A stretch of 64,000 nucleotides of DNA, taken from the NCBI GenBank assembly GCA_021292165.1, contig CM037877.1, positions 299,724,726 through 299,788,725 of the forward strand, given 5' to 3'. Each line of letters opens with the position of its first letter. Positions within the stretch are counted from its first letter, which is position 1. The notes beneath the pieces were generated by a model. It worked only from the letters and a program-made list of their open reading frames with translations. It had not been told where the DNA came from and made no database searches. Below, in pieces: positions 11,220-23,500 of this stretch. A program made the position numbers and the translations under genes. Source of the stretch: Shinisaurus crocodilurus (taxonomy: Eukaryota > Chordata > Lepidosauria > Squamata > Shinisauridae).

Positions 11220-11707
11220 GTTGTTAAATGCAGGAACTGTGGCAACGAGCAGAGCGTGTGGCCATCCTCCCATGCAAAGGCAAGGAAGCCTCCCTACTTT
11301 AAAGGGGAAAATGAATCCCTTCAAGGGGCACCTCTGTTCCTCTTTTCCGCCCATCCCCTGGAAAGAAACCAGGCTAAGGCCTGGGTGGAGGGGAGGAAAA
11401 TGTCGCACAAGAACCGATGCGGCGGAGCCAGCGCTGAGCTCCCTGTTCCTCCCACGTGCCAGTTCGCAGCCCTTTCCTCGCTCACCATGGGCTTCTCGTC
11501 AGCCATGGCAAGTCAGCAGGGTCTGGTCCGCTCCAAACATCTCACAATGTGCGAGCCATTTCCACCTTTAATTAGGAACCCAACAATAAACCGCAGTTTA
11601 ACTCTGGATTTTTAATCCATCCCTGGCAATTCCCGGGTTAAACAGTCCAGGAAATGCTGCTGTGATGTATGAACCGGGTCACTGATTCTATCTATGATGA
11701 TTACTGA
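11220..11707. other. No gene or clear repeat recognised
   Basis: Intergenic sequence between the first solo LTR and the Helitron; no exon-like structure found. Confidence 0.5.
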
Positions 11708-11835
11708 CTAGCTTTTGCCCGCGGCTTCGCTCGCGTGATGAAGAGTGACCGTGCCAAGTTTGCACGGGTCGTCATTTTCCTATAGGCACTATTTGTTCGA
11801 AATTCCTTAAGGTTGCTGACGGCTGTTTTGAATCG

Positions 11836-12215
11836 CTCCATAGGAAAGGTCCCCCGGGACTACATAATGGAATCCTAGCTCCCCCAGGACTACCAGCTCC
11901 CCCGGGACTTCCAGCTCCACCCGGGACTGCACAATGAAATCCCAGCTCCCTCGGGACTACACAATGAAATTCCTGCTCCCCCCCGCCCGAGACTACACAA
12001 TGAAATCCCTCCTTCCCTCCCTGGATTACACAATGAAATCCCTGCCGCCGCCCCCCGGGACTACACAATGAAATCCCTGTTCCCTTTCCCCCGGGACTGC
12101 ACAATGAAATCCCTGCTCCCCCAGGACTACACAGTGAAATCCCTGCCCCCCCCGGGACTGCACAATGAAATCCCTGCTCCCCCCCCCCCAGGACTATGGA
12201 ATGAAATCCCTGCTC
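11836..12215. repeat. Tandem repeat array, unit about 31-33 bp, about 12 units
   Basis: The core unit reads GGGACTACACAATGAAATCC followed by a C-rich spacer, repeated with short variants (some early units keep only the C-rich half). The GC-rich spacer varies most. Lies inside the Helitron. Confidence 0.9.
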
Positions 12216-12673
12216 CGCCCCAGCTGTGGTTCATATGAACATTCTGTTTTGACGCAGGAGAGATTTGCATATCCGCTCCTGATTGCTCCCTGTGGCAGTT
12301 CATATGAACATTCTATATGTCGTTGGAGCAATTTGCATAACCGCTCCAGAATGGCCCCTGCGAACATTCCAAGTGACGCCATTGGCTCTCATCTATTTTG
12401 GGCCGTACAGGCACAGCGAGGTTTTTTGTTTTTTTTTTGGAGATTTGAACCCACCAGTCTTTGTCCTTGGATGATGGAGCGTATGAGTGCCAAGTTTGGG
12501 GCGGATCCGTCAAAACATGATGGAGCCTATGCAACGACACCCCGCACACAGCAGTCATTCAGTCATTTTAAAAGTTTCCCTCCCTTTTCACCCCCTCAGA
12601 GAACATTCTAAACAGCCAAGGGGAGATGTGTATACCCACCCCTATAATGGCCCCTGTAGGAATTCATACGAAC

Positions 12674-13440
12674 TGTGAAGGACCAGCACCCGGGTCCTAT
12701 GCGTGAGTTCGGCGCTTAACGGGTTAACCGGCACTGAGTTACAGCCCATACAAGCAAGGGAAACCGACTAGGAGGTTTGCGTACACAAGAGGAAACTAGA
12801 GCCCTTTAAATGACCAAATAAGGCTTTATTTATTTACACAAGATACGAGCAGAACTAACAGCTTTCTAGGAATACTATAATGTCAACACAACCTGAGGTG
12901 ACCTCTACGTTTATCAATGAAACAGGCTCCCAGGCTAGCGCATTGGGATTAGTCAGTTACCTTAGACTAAAGACTTTATGCTAGTCAATTTCAGCCTGGC
13001 TCCGGGTCGGCCGATCCGGGGATGAGAACAGCTTACTCCAGCCGCCGCTTGGAGGATGAACCTTGTTCCAAAGCACCCTGTGTTCCCAACAACCCCTCAC
13101 AGGAAGGGAGAGGGGTTTTCTACCCCTGAGTTTCCCGCTCTCCCCACCCTCCAGGTCAGGTGGGGGCTTATGCCTGCCCCTTCGTATCAGGTGGGCTTAT
13201 TCCTGCCCGGGAAGAAGGTGACCTACTGGGTACTTTACAGCTCTTTGAGACTGCCCTGATAGTTTGATGGTCCTTTCTTGGCTTTTGTGGAATTCAACCG
13301 AGACTCTCCATTGTTGGGGATGCCGGTCCGTCTGTCTGCTTCCCTGTAACTCAATCCCCCCTCCTCGTCCCCCTCCCCTGGACGGAGACTCGTGTGTGTG
13401 TGTGTGTGTGCATGCATACTCGTGTCAGGCTTTCTCCACA
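12674..13440. mobile_element. Solo LTR, family L-A (copy 2)
   Basis: TGTGAAGGACC...CTTTCTCCACA, closely matching copy 1 along its whole length. It is flanked by the 5-bp duplication CGAAC at 12669-12673 and 13441-13445. Removing it rejoins a Helitron internal repeat (TTCATACGAACATTCTAAGT), compare TTCATATGAACATTCTATAT at 12299, which confirms insertion into the Helitron. Confidence 0.92.
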
Positions 13441-13986
13441 CGAACATTCTAAGTGTCATATGGGCTATTTGCATAACTGCTCCTATTATTGGCTCCTGCA
13501 GCAATTCTGAGGTGAGGCCAATTTGCATAACTGCTGCCCTGTTGTTTTGCCCATGGGAGATATGAGAGTGGGGTGATTTTGCCCCCTTTTTTCACCCCCT
13601 TAGGGACGGAATTTCCAAAAATCCTTCCTTAGTGGGGCTCTACGTCATAAAAGCAATGTCCCTTCAGAATTTCACGTTCCTAGATTAAACAGTTTGAGCT
13701 GGGTGTTTATGAGTCAGTCAGTCAGGACACTTTCTTTTATATATATAGATGTGTGAAGCAGTCTCCTAAGTTTGCAGGGAGCTGTGTATGTATATATACA
13801 CCTAGATATGTGTAGAGAGAGAAAAATGTAAGCGGTGAGGCTGAGGGAGATGAAATGAAAAAGAACCACAGCCTGTAATAATTCCATTAAACTCCGAATG
13901 TATGTAAAACAATTGGTGAGCATTCACTTAACAGTGCTGATGATAACACAAACATCCTGGCACTGGTATGGCGCTTGGTATGTGAT

Positions 13987-14145
13987 TCGGCCTCCCCCAA
14001 CCTGGTGTCCTGGACCACAACTCCCATCATTCCCAGCCAGCATGGCCTACAACTCCCAGCATGCCCCAGCAGGAGCTGTAGGCCATGCTGGCTGGGAATG
14101 ACGGGAGTTGCAGTCTAACACACCTGCAGGGCCCCAGGTTAGTAA
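13987..14145. mobile_element. Palindromic MITE (TTCCCCAACC-type)
   Basis: Inverted arms CTCCCCCAACCTGGTG...and AGGGCCCCAGGTT with two internal inverted copies of ACTCCCAGCATGCC and its complement. Confidence 0.8.
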
Positions 14146-14330
14146 ACTTAGCACCCACCAGGCCAGTTTCAGGAAGGATGCTCTCTCTACTGAAGTAGGT
14201 GGCCTTGGGCCTATGGCAGATACTAGGCTTCTTGGCCTGAGTTGCTCAATTTCCCATCATGCCCTGCTTCAGCAGATGACACCAGCATTCTTTACTCCGA
14301 GGGCGAACCACTGATAGAAGAGCTTGGGAA

Positions 14331-14564
14331 GAGCCAGTGTGGCGTAGTGGTGAGAGCGTTGGACTGGGACTCGGGAGATCCGGGTTCTAGTCCCCGCTCG
14401 GCCATGAAACTCACTGGGTGACTTTGGGCCAGCCACTGACTCTCAGCCTCACCTACCTCACAGGGTTGTTGTGAGGATAAAATGGAGAGGAGGAGGATTA
14501 TGTGAGCCGCCTTGGGTTCCTTGCAGGAAAAAAGGCGGGCTATAAATATAATAAATAAATAAAA
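14331..14564 (+). mobile_element. tRNA-derived SINE (squamate 'Sauria' type)
   Basis: Head is tRNA-like with A box TGGCGTAGTGG and B box GGTTCTAGTCC. The body reads CACTGGGTGACTTTGGGCCA, the tail GGCGGGCTATAAATATAATAAATAAATA. Four other copies lie in the window. Confidence 0.93.
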
Positions 14565-14689
14565 TATTCGCTTGGGGGGGGCAAACTTTGTTTGTTTGTT
14601 TATTTGGCTCTGGGGAGCCGGGAACTAAGGAAGGCGACGCTTGGAACTGCCATAGAGTCGAGATATGCAGAGGGGCACCTGCAACTTAG

Positions 14690-15420
14690 CGAGAATGCCC
14701 GGATGCAGCCGCTTCTGCCGCCGCCGCCTCCTTAAATGGGCGGATTCCTAGCCTTGCGTCGTGACGTCACACGCTCCGAGCGGGGTGACGCGACGTTCCC
14801 CCCGAAGCCCCGCCTTTTCCTCCAGACGCCGGTTGATGACGCCTATGGGCGGCGTCGGCAGCCGCGGCGGTTCCTGAGGGAAAGAGGAGGAGGAGGTGGC
14901 GGCGCTGGGAGCCGGGAGCCGAGGCGAGAGAGGCCTCCCCTCTCTCCCCCTTCCCGCCCTCTCTCCGCGGCCCTCGGGCTCGGTGCGGCACTCGGTGAGG
15001 CGTCCTCGCGCGGGACGGGCCCCTCCCCCCAGCTGGGCCCCCTCGGCCTCCGTAGGCGCCTGGCCCCCTGCCCCCGGACAGGACTCTCCTTGCCCTCCTC
15101 CCGGGGCGGACACCTCCCTTCCCATCGGCCCCTGCGGCGGAGCCACCCTCCTGCCCTCTCGGTTCCCTCCCTGGGTCTCCCCCCCCCTCCGTTAACCTCC
15201 CCAGCCACGCCCCCTTTCCGAGCCTCCCTCTTTGTATTTGGCTTGGGCCCCGGCCACGCCCCCTTCCCCTCCCCCTTCCCAGGTGGGGGGTCTCCTGAGG
15301 ACCCTTCCTCCAACCCAGCAGCCCACAAACCCGCTTAGGCCCATGAGTGCTGGAGCCCGTGGCTGGCTTGCATGCAGGACCAGTCCCCTGAGGAAGGGGC
15401 TCAGGTGGGCAGGAAGAGCA
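14690..15420 (+). promoter_or_regulatory. SENP3: CpG island promoter of SENP3 with a CRE site
   Basis: Very GC- and CpG-rich. A perfect cAMP-response element TGACGTCA sits at 14762-14769, and another ATF-like GATGACGCC follows at about 14833. No TATA box is evident. Short open frames here on both strands are composition artefacts. Confidence 0.7.
14850..14994 (+). other. SENP3: Probable noncoding first exon of SENP3
   Basis: A good donor, CTCG|GTGAGG, lies at 14994/14995 inside the CpG island. The first coding exon has an acceptor only 13 bases before its ATG, so a noncoding first exon must exist upstream. The 5' edge is a guess. Confidence 0.45.
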
Positions 15421-16189
15421 GACGGCGGGCTGGACGCGCCAGTGGTCTGACTTGAGCAGCTTCACACGTTTATGTGCAAAAGGCCGCTCCCCTATGCTGG
15501 GACCTCGCTCACTTGCTGGGCAGAACGGTCCAGCAGCTCCTAAGCACGCCAAAGGTCCAAAGCGCCCAGCATCTCTGGCTAAAAGGCTCAAGGTAGCAAG
15601 TCCTCTCCTTGCCTGAGACCCTGGAGCACCGCTGCAAATCACAGTAGCCAGGGGTGGGCGGCAGGTAGGTCTGGGTCTGCTGGGTGATTTGCAGGAGGCC
15701 AGCAAGGGTTTCTGACTCCCAGTTGTTTAATAGTAACAGCAACAATACGGCTCCCTGCCCACCCTAAGTTATTCTGCTGAAATGAAGAAAGCTTGCAGTA
15801 CCCAGGAGTGGGTTTCGGGTTTTGTTTTGTTTTTGGTGTGGAAGGACTGTAAGGTCTGTTGAATTCTGGAACTCAAAACAAATTCCGGGGCTCAGAATTC
15901 TTAAATTCTAATTGTAGGCTTTCTGCACTAGGCTCGACGAAAAAAGGGGGGGGAGTAGATTCCCCAAGCCTGAAGTTTGCCCTCATGCAGTAGAAAATAC
16001 TGGGCTAGACCAACTTGCTATGAAGGCAGCTTCGTGTGTGAACACTTGTGAAGACTTCCATCCTTCCCTAATTAGATTTCTCTATAAGATTTTGTCTTTC
16101 TCTCTCTTCCAGCCTTCTGCCCAAAGTCTTGCTTGCCCAATTACGGTCTCCTCTCCCTTTCTTCAACTCACCGCATCCAGCCGTCTGCT

Positions 16190-16434
16190 TTTATTTATTT
16201 ATTTATTATATTTATAGCCCGCCTTTTTTCCTGCAAAACAAAACCCGAACCCAAGGCGGCTTACATAATCCTCCTCCTCTCCATTTCATCCTCACAACAG
16301 CCCTGTGAGGCAGGTTAGGCTGAGAGTCAGTGACTGGCCCAAAGTCACCCAGTGAGTTCCATGGCCGAGCAGGAACTAGAATCCGGATCTCCCGAGTCCC
16401 AGCCCAACACTCACCACTACGCCACACTGGCTTA
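16190..16434 (-). mobile_element. tRNA-derived SINE (Sauria type), minus orientation
   Basis: Reverse copy: TTATTTATTATATTTATAGC tail on the left, tRNA-like head (CGCCACACTGGCT) on the right. In SENP3 intron 1. Confidence 0.92.
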
Positions 16435-16875
16435 GAGCCAAGGTTGAAAGAGAGTTGAACCTTCCTCTGCGAACTGGGTTTCAAATCCCTGTCCTCCTGC
16501 AGAGTCCCTGGGGAGTCTCAGTCTCACCATCTACAAAATAGTGACTCTCATTTATTGTAGTGGTGATGAGATTAAGGTGGTTACAAAGCATATAGAGTAT
16601 CTAGCCTTGTAGGGAAACGATGGCACTTCCAGTCTTGTCCTTAAACTCGTCACTTAAACTCATGGCCTTCCACCAGCCCTTCTTGGTGACAATACAAGGA
16701 AATAACAAGGCAGTGATCCTTTCATCAAATGAGACTGTGGAATTAGGAGTTTCCAAACTCCTGCATGCTGGGAGTTGAAGAGATTTTTCAGGCTCTGGCT
16801 GAGAGACCTTAATGTTCAGTCCCCTGTCCCTCGGCAGAGTTCTCTACATCTTTCATGCAGGACCCATGCTTGGGT

Positions 16876-17060
16876 AATAATAATAATAATAATATTTATT
16901 TATTACCCGCCTCTCCATCTAGATCGAGGCGGGGAACAACAGAAAATATAAAATACCTAAACTAAGACAACACAGTATATACTATTAAACATCTTAAAAC
17001 ATCCTAAAAACATCTTAAAACATCTTTAAAACATCCTGGGTAAAGCTGTCCAGATATTTT
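16876..17060. repeat. Interspersed repeat with (AAT)n start
   Basis: (AATAAT)n followed by TTATTACCCGCCTCTCCATC and an A-rich stretch containing repeated CATCTTAAAACATC. Layout is like families R1 and R2. Class unknown. Confidence 0.5.
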
Positions 17061-17554
17061 GAGTAAGCAGTCCAGTGGGTAGGGGAATGCAAAACCCTCC
17101 CACAGAGTAAGTGTGGGGAAAGGGTCTCCCCTGGTTAAAAGCAGAGAGAGATCAGTGATGGGAGGCATGCAAAAGAAGTCCCTCACCTCTATTTGAGATG
17201 CAAAGAAGAAAAGCACAGGGCTATGTTGTTCTCTTCTTAAACAAGTTTCTAGTTCTCGTGGCTGCAAGGGTACACCATCTGGCAAAATCCTGGAGGCCAA
17301 AGTGAGGGCTAAGCAAGAATTAGGGTGGGTCTCACAATCACTTAAGGATGGTTCTTCAGTGTTCTGTACTCCTCCTCCTCGGTCTGCAAGGCCGAGGGAA
17401 GAAATACATGTTATACTAAATGGGCAAATATTCGATGAATTGAAGTAACTGTCTGGTCCATCAGCTCTGCTTTCTGGACATGAAACCCCCTCCTCCAGAA
17501 TCCCTCATGGCCAAGACACAGTATTTCTCTCTTTCCTGCAGGCACGTTGGAACC

Positions 17555-20500
17555 ATGAAGGAAACCTTTCAAGACAAAGAGTATTGGGGGCCACCCCCAG
17601 GCCTCCGTGCTCCCATGGGGCACCGGGACAAGTTGTGCCAGTCTTCCCGGGAGTGGGGTGAACCTGAGCACAAACATGGTGGGTGCTTCGAGGGAGGCCG
17701 GCGCTTGGCCTACACCAAGAAGCGGCCTTCGAGCTTTGCCCCGTTGTCCTCCAGCAGCGATGAGGAAGGAAAGTGGGATTTCTCCTGCATGTCCAGCTGG
17801 GGAGTGGCGGGGGGCACCTCTGACCCGGCTCAGGACAAAGCCAACCGGGGGAAGGTGGCCCGGAGTGGCGGGCAAGCCTGGCCCTTTGAGGTCGGCGCGA
17901 GCTCTCATTTCAGAAGGCGCCCGCCGCCACTGGGGGGCTCGAAGCGGCACTGCTCCCGCCGGCGGCGTCAGCGGGCCCTGCGGGCTTTCCGGATGCTCCT
18001 GTATTCCAAGAGCTCTTTCCATTGGAAGCTGTGGGGCAAGATGGCCTCCAGGGGGCGCCGCCGGGGAGGGACAAAGCGGGCCCGGTCCTCGCTGTCCCTT
18101 TCCCCCGGCTCCCAGCCGGATGATGATCACCTCCCTGTCTATAAGGTGAGCTACCCCTTAGGGGAGGAGGACTGCCTGGGTGGGGCTGGGCGGAGGCCCT
18201 GCCCTGCCCGCTTCAAGCCCCGCCCTTCTGAGCCCCGCCTGGACTATGAATTGGACGGGGTCTTCCCCACCGCTTCATCCACGCCGCAGTCCTCTCGCCT
18301 TGGCCTGCTGCGAGCCCTGATGGATGACACCTCCCCCTACCCACAGTATGTGGAGCTGCAGAGGGTCAGCTTTGACAGAGACCCTGGAGCGATGGAGCTG
18401 GATGAGGAAGGAGCTGCTGCCACGCTGAAGTACCCTGGTGGGGGGGCCCAGGCCTCCCCCAGGACTAGGAAGATCGGAGAGGCGGAGCACAGCCTGGACG
18501 GAGACGGAGGTAAACTTCAAACCAGGATGCTGCTGTCCTTGAATCCATCTCGGTGTGCGGACTGTCATCGGGACAAAAGGGTTGTGTGTGTGTGTATGTT
18601 TTAATGGGTTCACTCATCCTTCCCCAGCCAGGTACCCCCCCCAGATGTGATGGGCTGCGAAAAATACGGACTGACAATTACATTGAATGGCCACGTGGCT
18701 GGGAATGTTGGGAGTTGCAGTCCAACACATCCGGAGGGCTCCAGGTTGGTTGGGGAAGGCTGGTCTCACTTTGAACTGGGGTATTGTTCCTCCATACACA
18801 AAGTGGGGCAGCGCCATGGGTGGAGAGTGAGAGCCGGGTGGCCCCTTGTTCAACTCTGGCCTGGGCTATAGACCCATTAGGTTGCCCTTAGGCAGGGCTG
18901 GAGAGCTGCTTCCAGCCCGAGGGCCAGATTCCACTTCAGAACAGCTCTCGGGGGCTGCGTTCCTGGGCGGGAGGGCTGGAGGCAAAAGGGGCAGGGCCAA
19001 AAACGCCAGGACTTTTTATCTTAAAGCTCTTACTACCAGCAGTTAAGCCTTAGGAGAGGCATTTCAACCTCTTAGAGTGGAAGAAAGACAGCACGAAAGT
19101 TGGGAAACTAATCGGTTGCTGCAGGGGAAAGAGCTGGGGCCAGGTGAAGGGAGCGTGGCCACCTGGGGTCCCAGAAGGGCTGGATTGGGGGGCCCCACCC
19201 CTGCCCGTAGGCGAGCCGCTTTCTCTCTGCTCGCAGTTTGCAGTGTTTGTCTTGGAAGTACATGATATGAGCAGGATAGTGCAGGATATAAATAACACAC
19301 TGTCCAAAGGTAGTCCGAACAATGCCATATAATTTAATTGACCAACATAACAAAGGGGAGGGAAGAGGAGAACAAGCAAATCCGGGCATCAATTCCTACC
19401 TAAGGGGTATGCCATTGTTACAGAGGCCAGGTGGAATGGCTGTTGATGGAGGCGGTTCTGGAAGGGGAGGGAGCCAAAGGGCGGCTGGTCCCAGCCTGGT
19501 TGATTGCGGGGCCCTTGCTCTCTGCCCTCTCCCACTGGAAACGCCTCGGGGAAATGGGTGCTGGGGACATGCTCGGGGTAGAGTCCCCCGCTTTGCATGC
19601 AAAAGGTCCCAGGTTTGATCCCTGGCAGCATCTCCAGGGAGGGCTGGGTAAGACCAGCAGGCTGACTCGGCAGCTTCCCATGTTCCTAATATGAGGGCGC
19701 TGCAACAGTATGTGGGTCACTGTATGTGGGTCACTTCCTCCATCTCTCTCCCCCACTGTAGGCCTCATGGCTGCTCTTCCCAATGGCTTTGCCCCCCTCA
19801 CTCCCGATGGCGACCTCTGCTCCCTCCCTGGCGTCACAGACCCCACCATCCTCATCAGCAATGTCTGTAGCATTGGGGTTCATGCGGCCGAGGAGCTCTT
19901 CCAAGGCCCCCGCGACAGGGAGAGGCTGTCGGATCCTTCTGGAATCAGGCTTGAAGCAGGGAGCCAGCAAGCAGAGTTGGCGGCCGAGGGTGGCCAGGAG
20001 AGGCTTGGCGAGAAAGCGGCCCAGCACAGCCCGCTGAGGGAAGAACACATCACGTGTGTGCACAGTAAGGCGTGTGTGTGTGTGTCTGTGTATGTGTACG
20101 GAGAGGTGGGGAGTTACATCAGCCGTGCTGCCCCTCTCTTGTAGTTGCATTCCAAAAAGACTTGTCCAGTCTGGCTGGGAATTACGGGAGTTGCAGTCCA
20201 ACACCCCTGCAGGGACCCGAATTGTGGAAGGCTGGGCCAGGTTCTCCTAGGTTACATGGCTGGATGGGTTCCAAGAGTCTGTTTCTCCCCACCCCACTCG
20301 GCCATGGGCTTTGCAGTGAGGAACAAAAGACGCTCAGTGAGAAAAAGGGAGTGTGAGATGTGGGGATGTGCTGTGTAACTGGCCGTGCTTTCTCAAGTTC
20401 GCGGACTGCCTAGAAAGGGTCGGCACAGTTTGAGGGGATGTAAGGTGCCCTCATTGAGTGTGGGTGCCATGGTTAACCCCAGCAGATGTGGGACTCTGGA

Positions 20501-23500
20501 GAGAGGAGCAAGGTACTCCATGGCTGCTGGGCCAGGTTGACTCCACAACGGGATTTTCTCCCTCTTGCCCCTACCCCGCCCCGCAACTACCTCAGCTGGG
20601 GTTCAGTTCCAACTAAGTAGGCCAAAAGAGGCTTGTGTCACTTCAGCTTTCTTCTGTCCTCTTCCTGTCAGACATCTTGGATGAGTTTCTGCAGACGTAC
20701 GGCAGCCTGATTCCTATCAGCGTGGACGAGGTCGTGGAAAAGCTGGAGGACATCTTCCAGCAGGAATTTTCTACGCCTCAGAGGTACAGCCTTTCTTTTC
20801 TCCCCCAAACCAGCTCCTAGCCCGGTGCTCTGTCTCTGGCAGTGGTCAGCCAGTTGCCCCCGGGAAGCTTTGACAGGCAGGACAAGGGGGAGAGGGTCTG
20901 CAGCTGGTGACTGGAGGTCCGCAGTCTGTGGGATTCAGGACTCTTGGGTTTTCTGGGAGCTGAAGTTGGACATGATGAGCTAGTTTGGGTGGGGAGGGAG
21001 AGGGGCAGGAAGCTTCTGTGTCCTTTGGAAAGGGGGCAGGGCCCAATTCCCAGGAAGCAGAGCTAACGGCTTCTCGACTGAGTTGTCTCTTAGTGCCTGG
21101 GACTAGGTTGGGTATGGGGTAAGTTTAGTATAGTAACTTTATATTCATTTTTAACCTAGCTTTTCAGCTAAGATGGATCGCAAAGCAGCTTACCATTAAA
21201 ATGTACACAAGAGTCCAGAATGCGGGGGAGAGTGAAGCCCTTTCTGGCCCCTCCATGGCTGTTGATCGAGTGCAGATTCCATTCTTCCCTCCAGAGGGTG
21301 GGGGCAGAAGCAGCTGCGGCCAGGTTCAGGGCATGATTGGAAGTGGAGGCAGTGCAGGAAGCATAATATTTCAAATCTGTGTCGGAATTAATGCTCTGCA
21401 GACCCCTGCAGGAGTGTGGGGTGGGAGCAGGTCAAAATCTTTAGGTACCAGTTTTGTATTTCTAGGTTAGCATTTCTTGACTACTTAAGCTTGCTCTATT
21501 TTTCCAAATATGAGAGCACCTAATGAGATCTGTTTTATTTATTTATTTCAGGGGTGGGAGCCTCTTTCGGCCAAGGGCTGAACTCCGTTTTGGAGATGCT
21601 CTTGGGGTGCTACATTCCAGTGCTGGGTGGGGCCAGAGGCAAAAGGGGTGAAGCCAAAAATTAAAAAAAAAAAAAACACCTACCAGCATCTTTTAGCTTC
21701 AAGCCAGTTGCTTCTTCCTGCCAGTCGCTAATTAGGAGAGGCATTTCAACCTTTTAGGATGCGGGAGCGGGGGGGGGGGGGAGGGAAGCTGCACCAAAGC
21801 TGGGAAAACACCAATCAGTGGTTGATAGAATGGGAGTGGGGTTATCTGGGGAATCCCACGAGGGCTGGATTTGTGAGCACGGGGAAGGGCGTGCAGAGCC
21901 TCAGTGTCTCTGGAAGGAATATAGTTTTGCACCCCAGGTGCCGGGGAAGGGCCACTTGCTTCAGGCCCTGCTTTGAACACTCCCGTCTACTTCACTGCTG
22001 AAGTAAGGCTAGCAAAGTGACTCTTTCCTCACTGGCTTTCTTGGGCCTGGCAGGAAAGGTATGGTGAACCAGCTGATCCAGTCCTACCAGCGTATGCCGG
22101 GCAATGCCATGGTGCGGACCTTCCGGGTCACCTACAAGCGCCACGTGGTCACCATGGATGACTTGCAGACGCTCTATGGGCCTAATTGGCTCAATGACCA
22201 GGTATGCTGTGGGAGGGAGCAGGGAAGGCACGAAGGAAGGGAAGCAGGAGCCGCAGCAGCTTTTGCATGGAGAAGCAAGTATGCAGGAGTGGGGGGGCGG
22301 GGCGGGGGAGGACAGTAGCAACTTACAGTATTGCTGTGCTGGTGGCAGTATTCGATTACTCCGGGGCCTTTCCTGATGGTCTGGAAACTTCTGTTATTGC
22401 AAGATGTGGCAGCAAGAGCACTGGCTGGAACTGGGTGTTCTGTCACGCCAGGATTCTACCATCTGCACTGGCTCCCAGTTCATTCCAAGCCCAAATCAGA
22501 AATGCTGGCCCTAACCTATAAAGCAGAGGGGGCCTATGTTGGCTCCCTTGGGACCTTGTGGAAGCTGCCACCAGAAGTGGCTTCCACCAGTGAAGTTCCT
22601 TGAAAACAGGGTGTCCGGGCACTGCGCGTACTTTCTTTCCCAGCAGAATTGGGCTCCCAGCAGCCTGCCAGAGCTGCTCGGCAGGTGGTCAGGAGCCCAA
22701 TTTTGCTGAGAGATGGGGCATGTGAAGGGAGCCATCCCTGAATGCTCTGCTTCTTTGCGGAAATGCAATCCTCCTTGGAAACCACGTATGTGCGGCGCAG
22801 GGTGTGTTTGTTTCCCAGCAGGATCTTGGGGGCAGCAGTGGCAAGAGACCTGGGGAGTGGGGTGGATGGCATACAAATGGTCATGGCGGGCTATGTGTTC
22901 CCACCTCTTTGTGGCTTGGGACCACACTAGCTGAATGGCTGCCTCTTGCCACGTATTCTTACCCATGCCCTGAGATTGTCCTCCAAGCAACCTCTGAGTT
23001 GTGGCAAGGGGCTACTCGCGAGCAGACCTTCTCAATGGTAGACCCTCAGTTATGGCATGCTCTCCCCCAGAGAGGTCCCTATAATGTCTTTTCAGTCCCA
23101 GGCATTCTCACAGACTTCTAAAATTGCTATACATCCTTGCTGCCCACTTGTATTTTAAAGTGGCTTTACCTCTTGTGAATTTTTTTTAGGTCTTGATAGT
23201 ATGTGTTGCTTGCAATGTTGTAGTTTCTGCTAGTTTTAAATCTATTTCTGTTGCTGTATTTGATTTTGAGCCTATGTATCCCAGCCTTATTTGTGTTTTA
23301 TTGGCATCTATGATGGTTTCCCTGAGCGCTGATTGCTGTTAGGCAACTAGTAAATTGAATGACTAAATAACTCCACATGCTGTTGAGAGCTAATTGCTAA
23401 GAAACAGAGGTGGCCTCTGGGAACGTGCCCCAACCCTGTTTCTCCCTCTCTCAGCATAGCATCTCCACCTGTAATATGGGGATAGTAATACAGGCCTACC

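Larger units (their letters stand above)
11708..13749 (-). mobile_element. Non-autonomous Helitron, minus orientation, holding a nested solo LTR
   Basis: Read on the minus strand the element begins TCTATATATATAAAAG (from 13749) and ends GCGGGCAAAAGCTAG (at 11708). TC at the start, a GC-rich hairpin (CGCG..CGCG) shortly before the end, CTAG at the end, and insertion between host A and T are all Helitron hallmarks. There is no Rep/helicase coding. Without the LTR it is about 1.27 kb. Its interior holds a tandem array (11836-12215) and degenerate repeats with ATTTGCATAACTGCTCC. Confidence 0.75.

Noticed and set aside
11772..12104. Minus-strand open frame with repeated Gly-rich units
   Set aside because: It is the tandem array in the Helitron, not a protein gene.
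10430..13440. One complete LTR retroelement bounded by the two similar LTRs
   Set aside because: Each LTR has its own pair of 5-bp duplications, and the sequence between them is Helitron and tandem array with no gag or pol.
14736..15705. Long overlapping open frames on both strands (up to 312 codons) in the SENP3 CpG island
   Set aside because: They follow GC-rich, stop-poor composition, lack homology I recognise, and overlap each other on both strands.
17411..18130. Minus-strand open frame of 239 codons opposite SENP3 exon 1
   Set aside because: Shadow of the GC-rich SENP3 coding exon; no homology seen.
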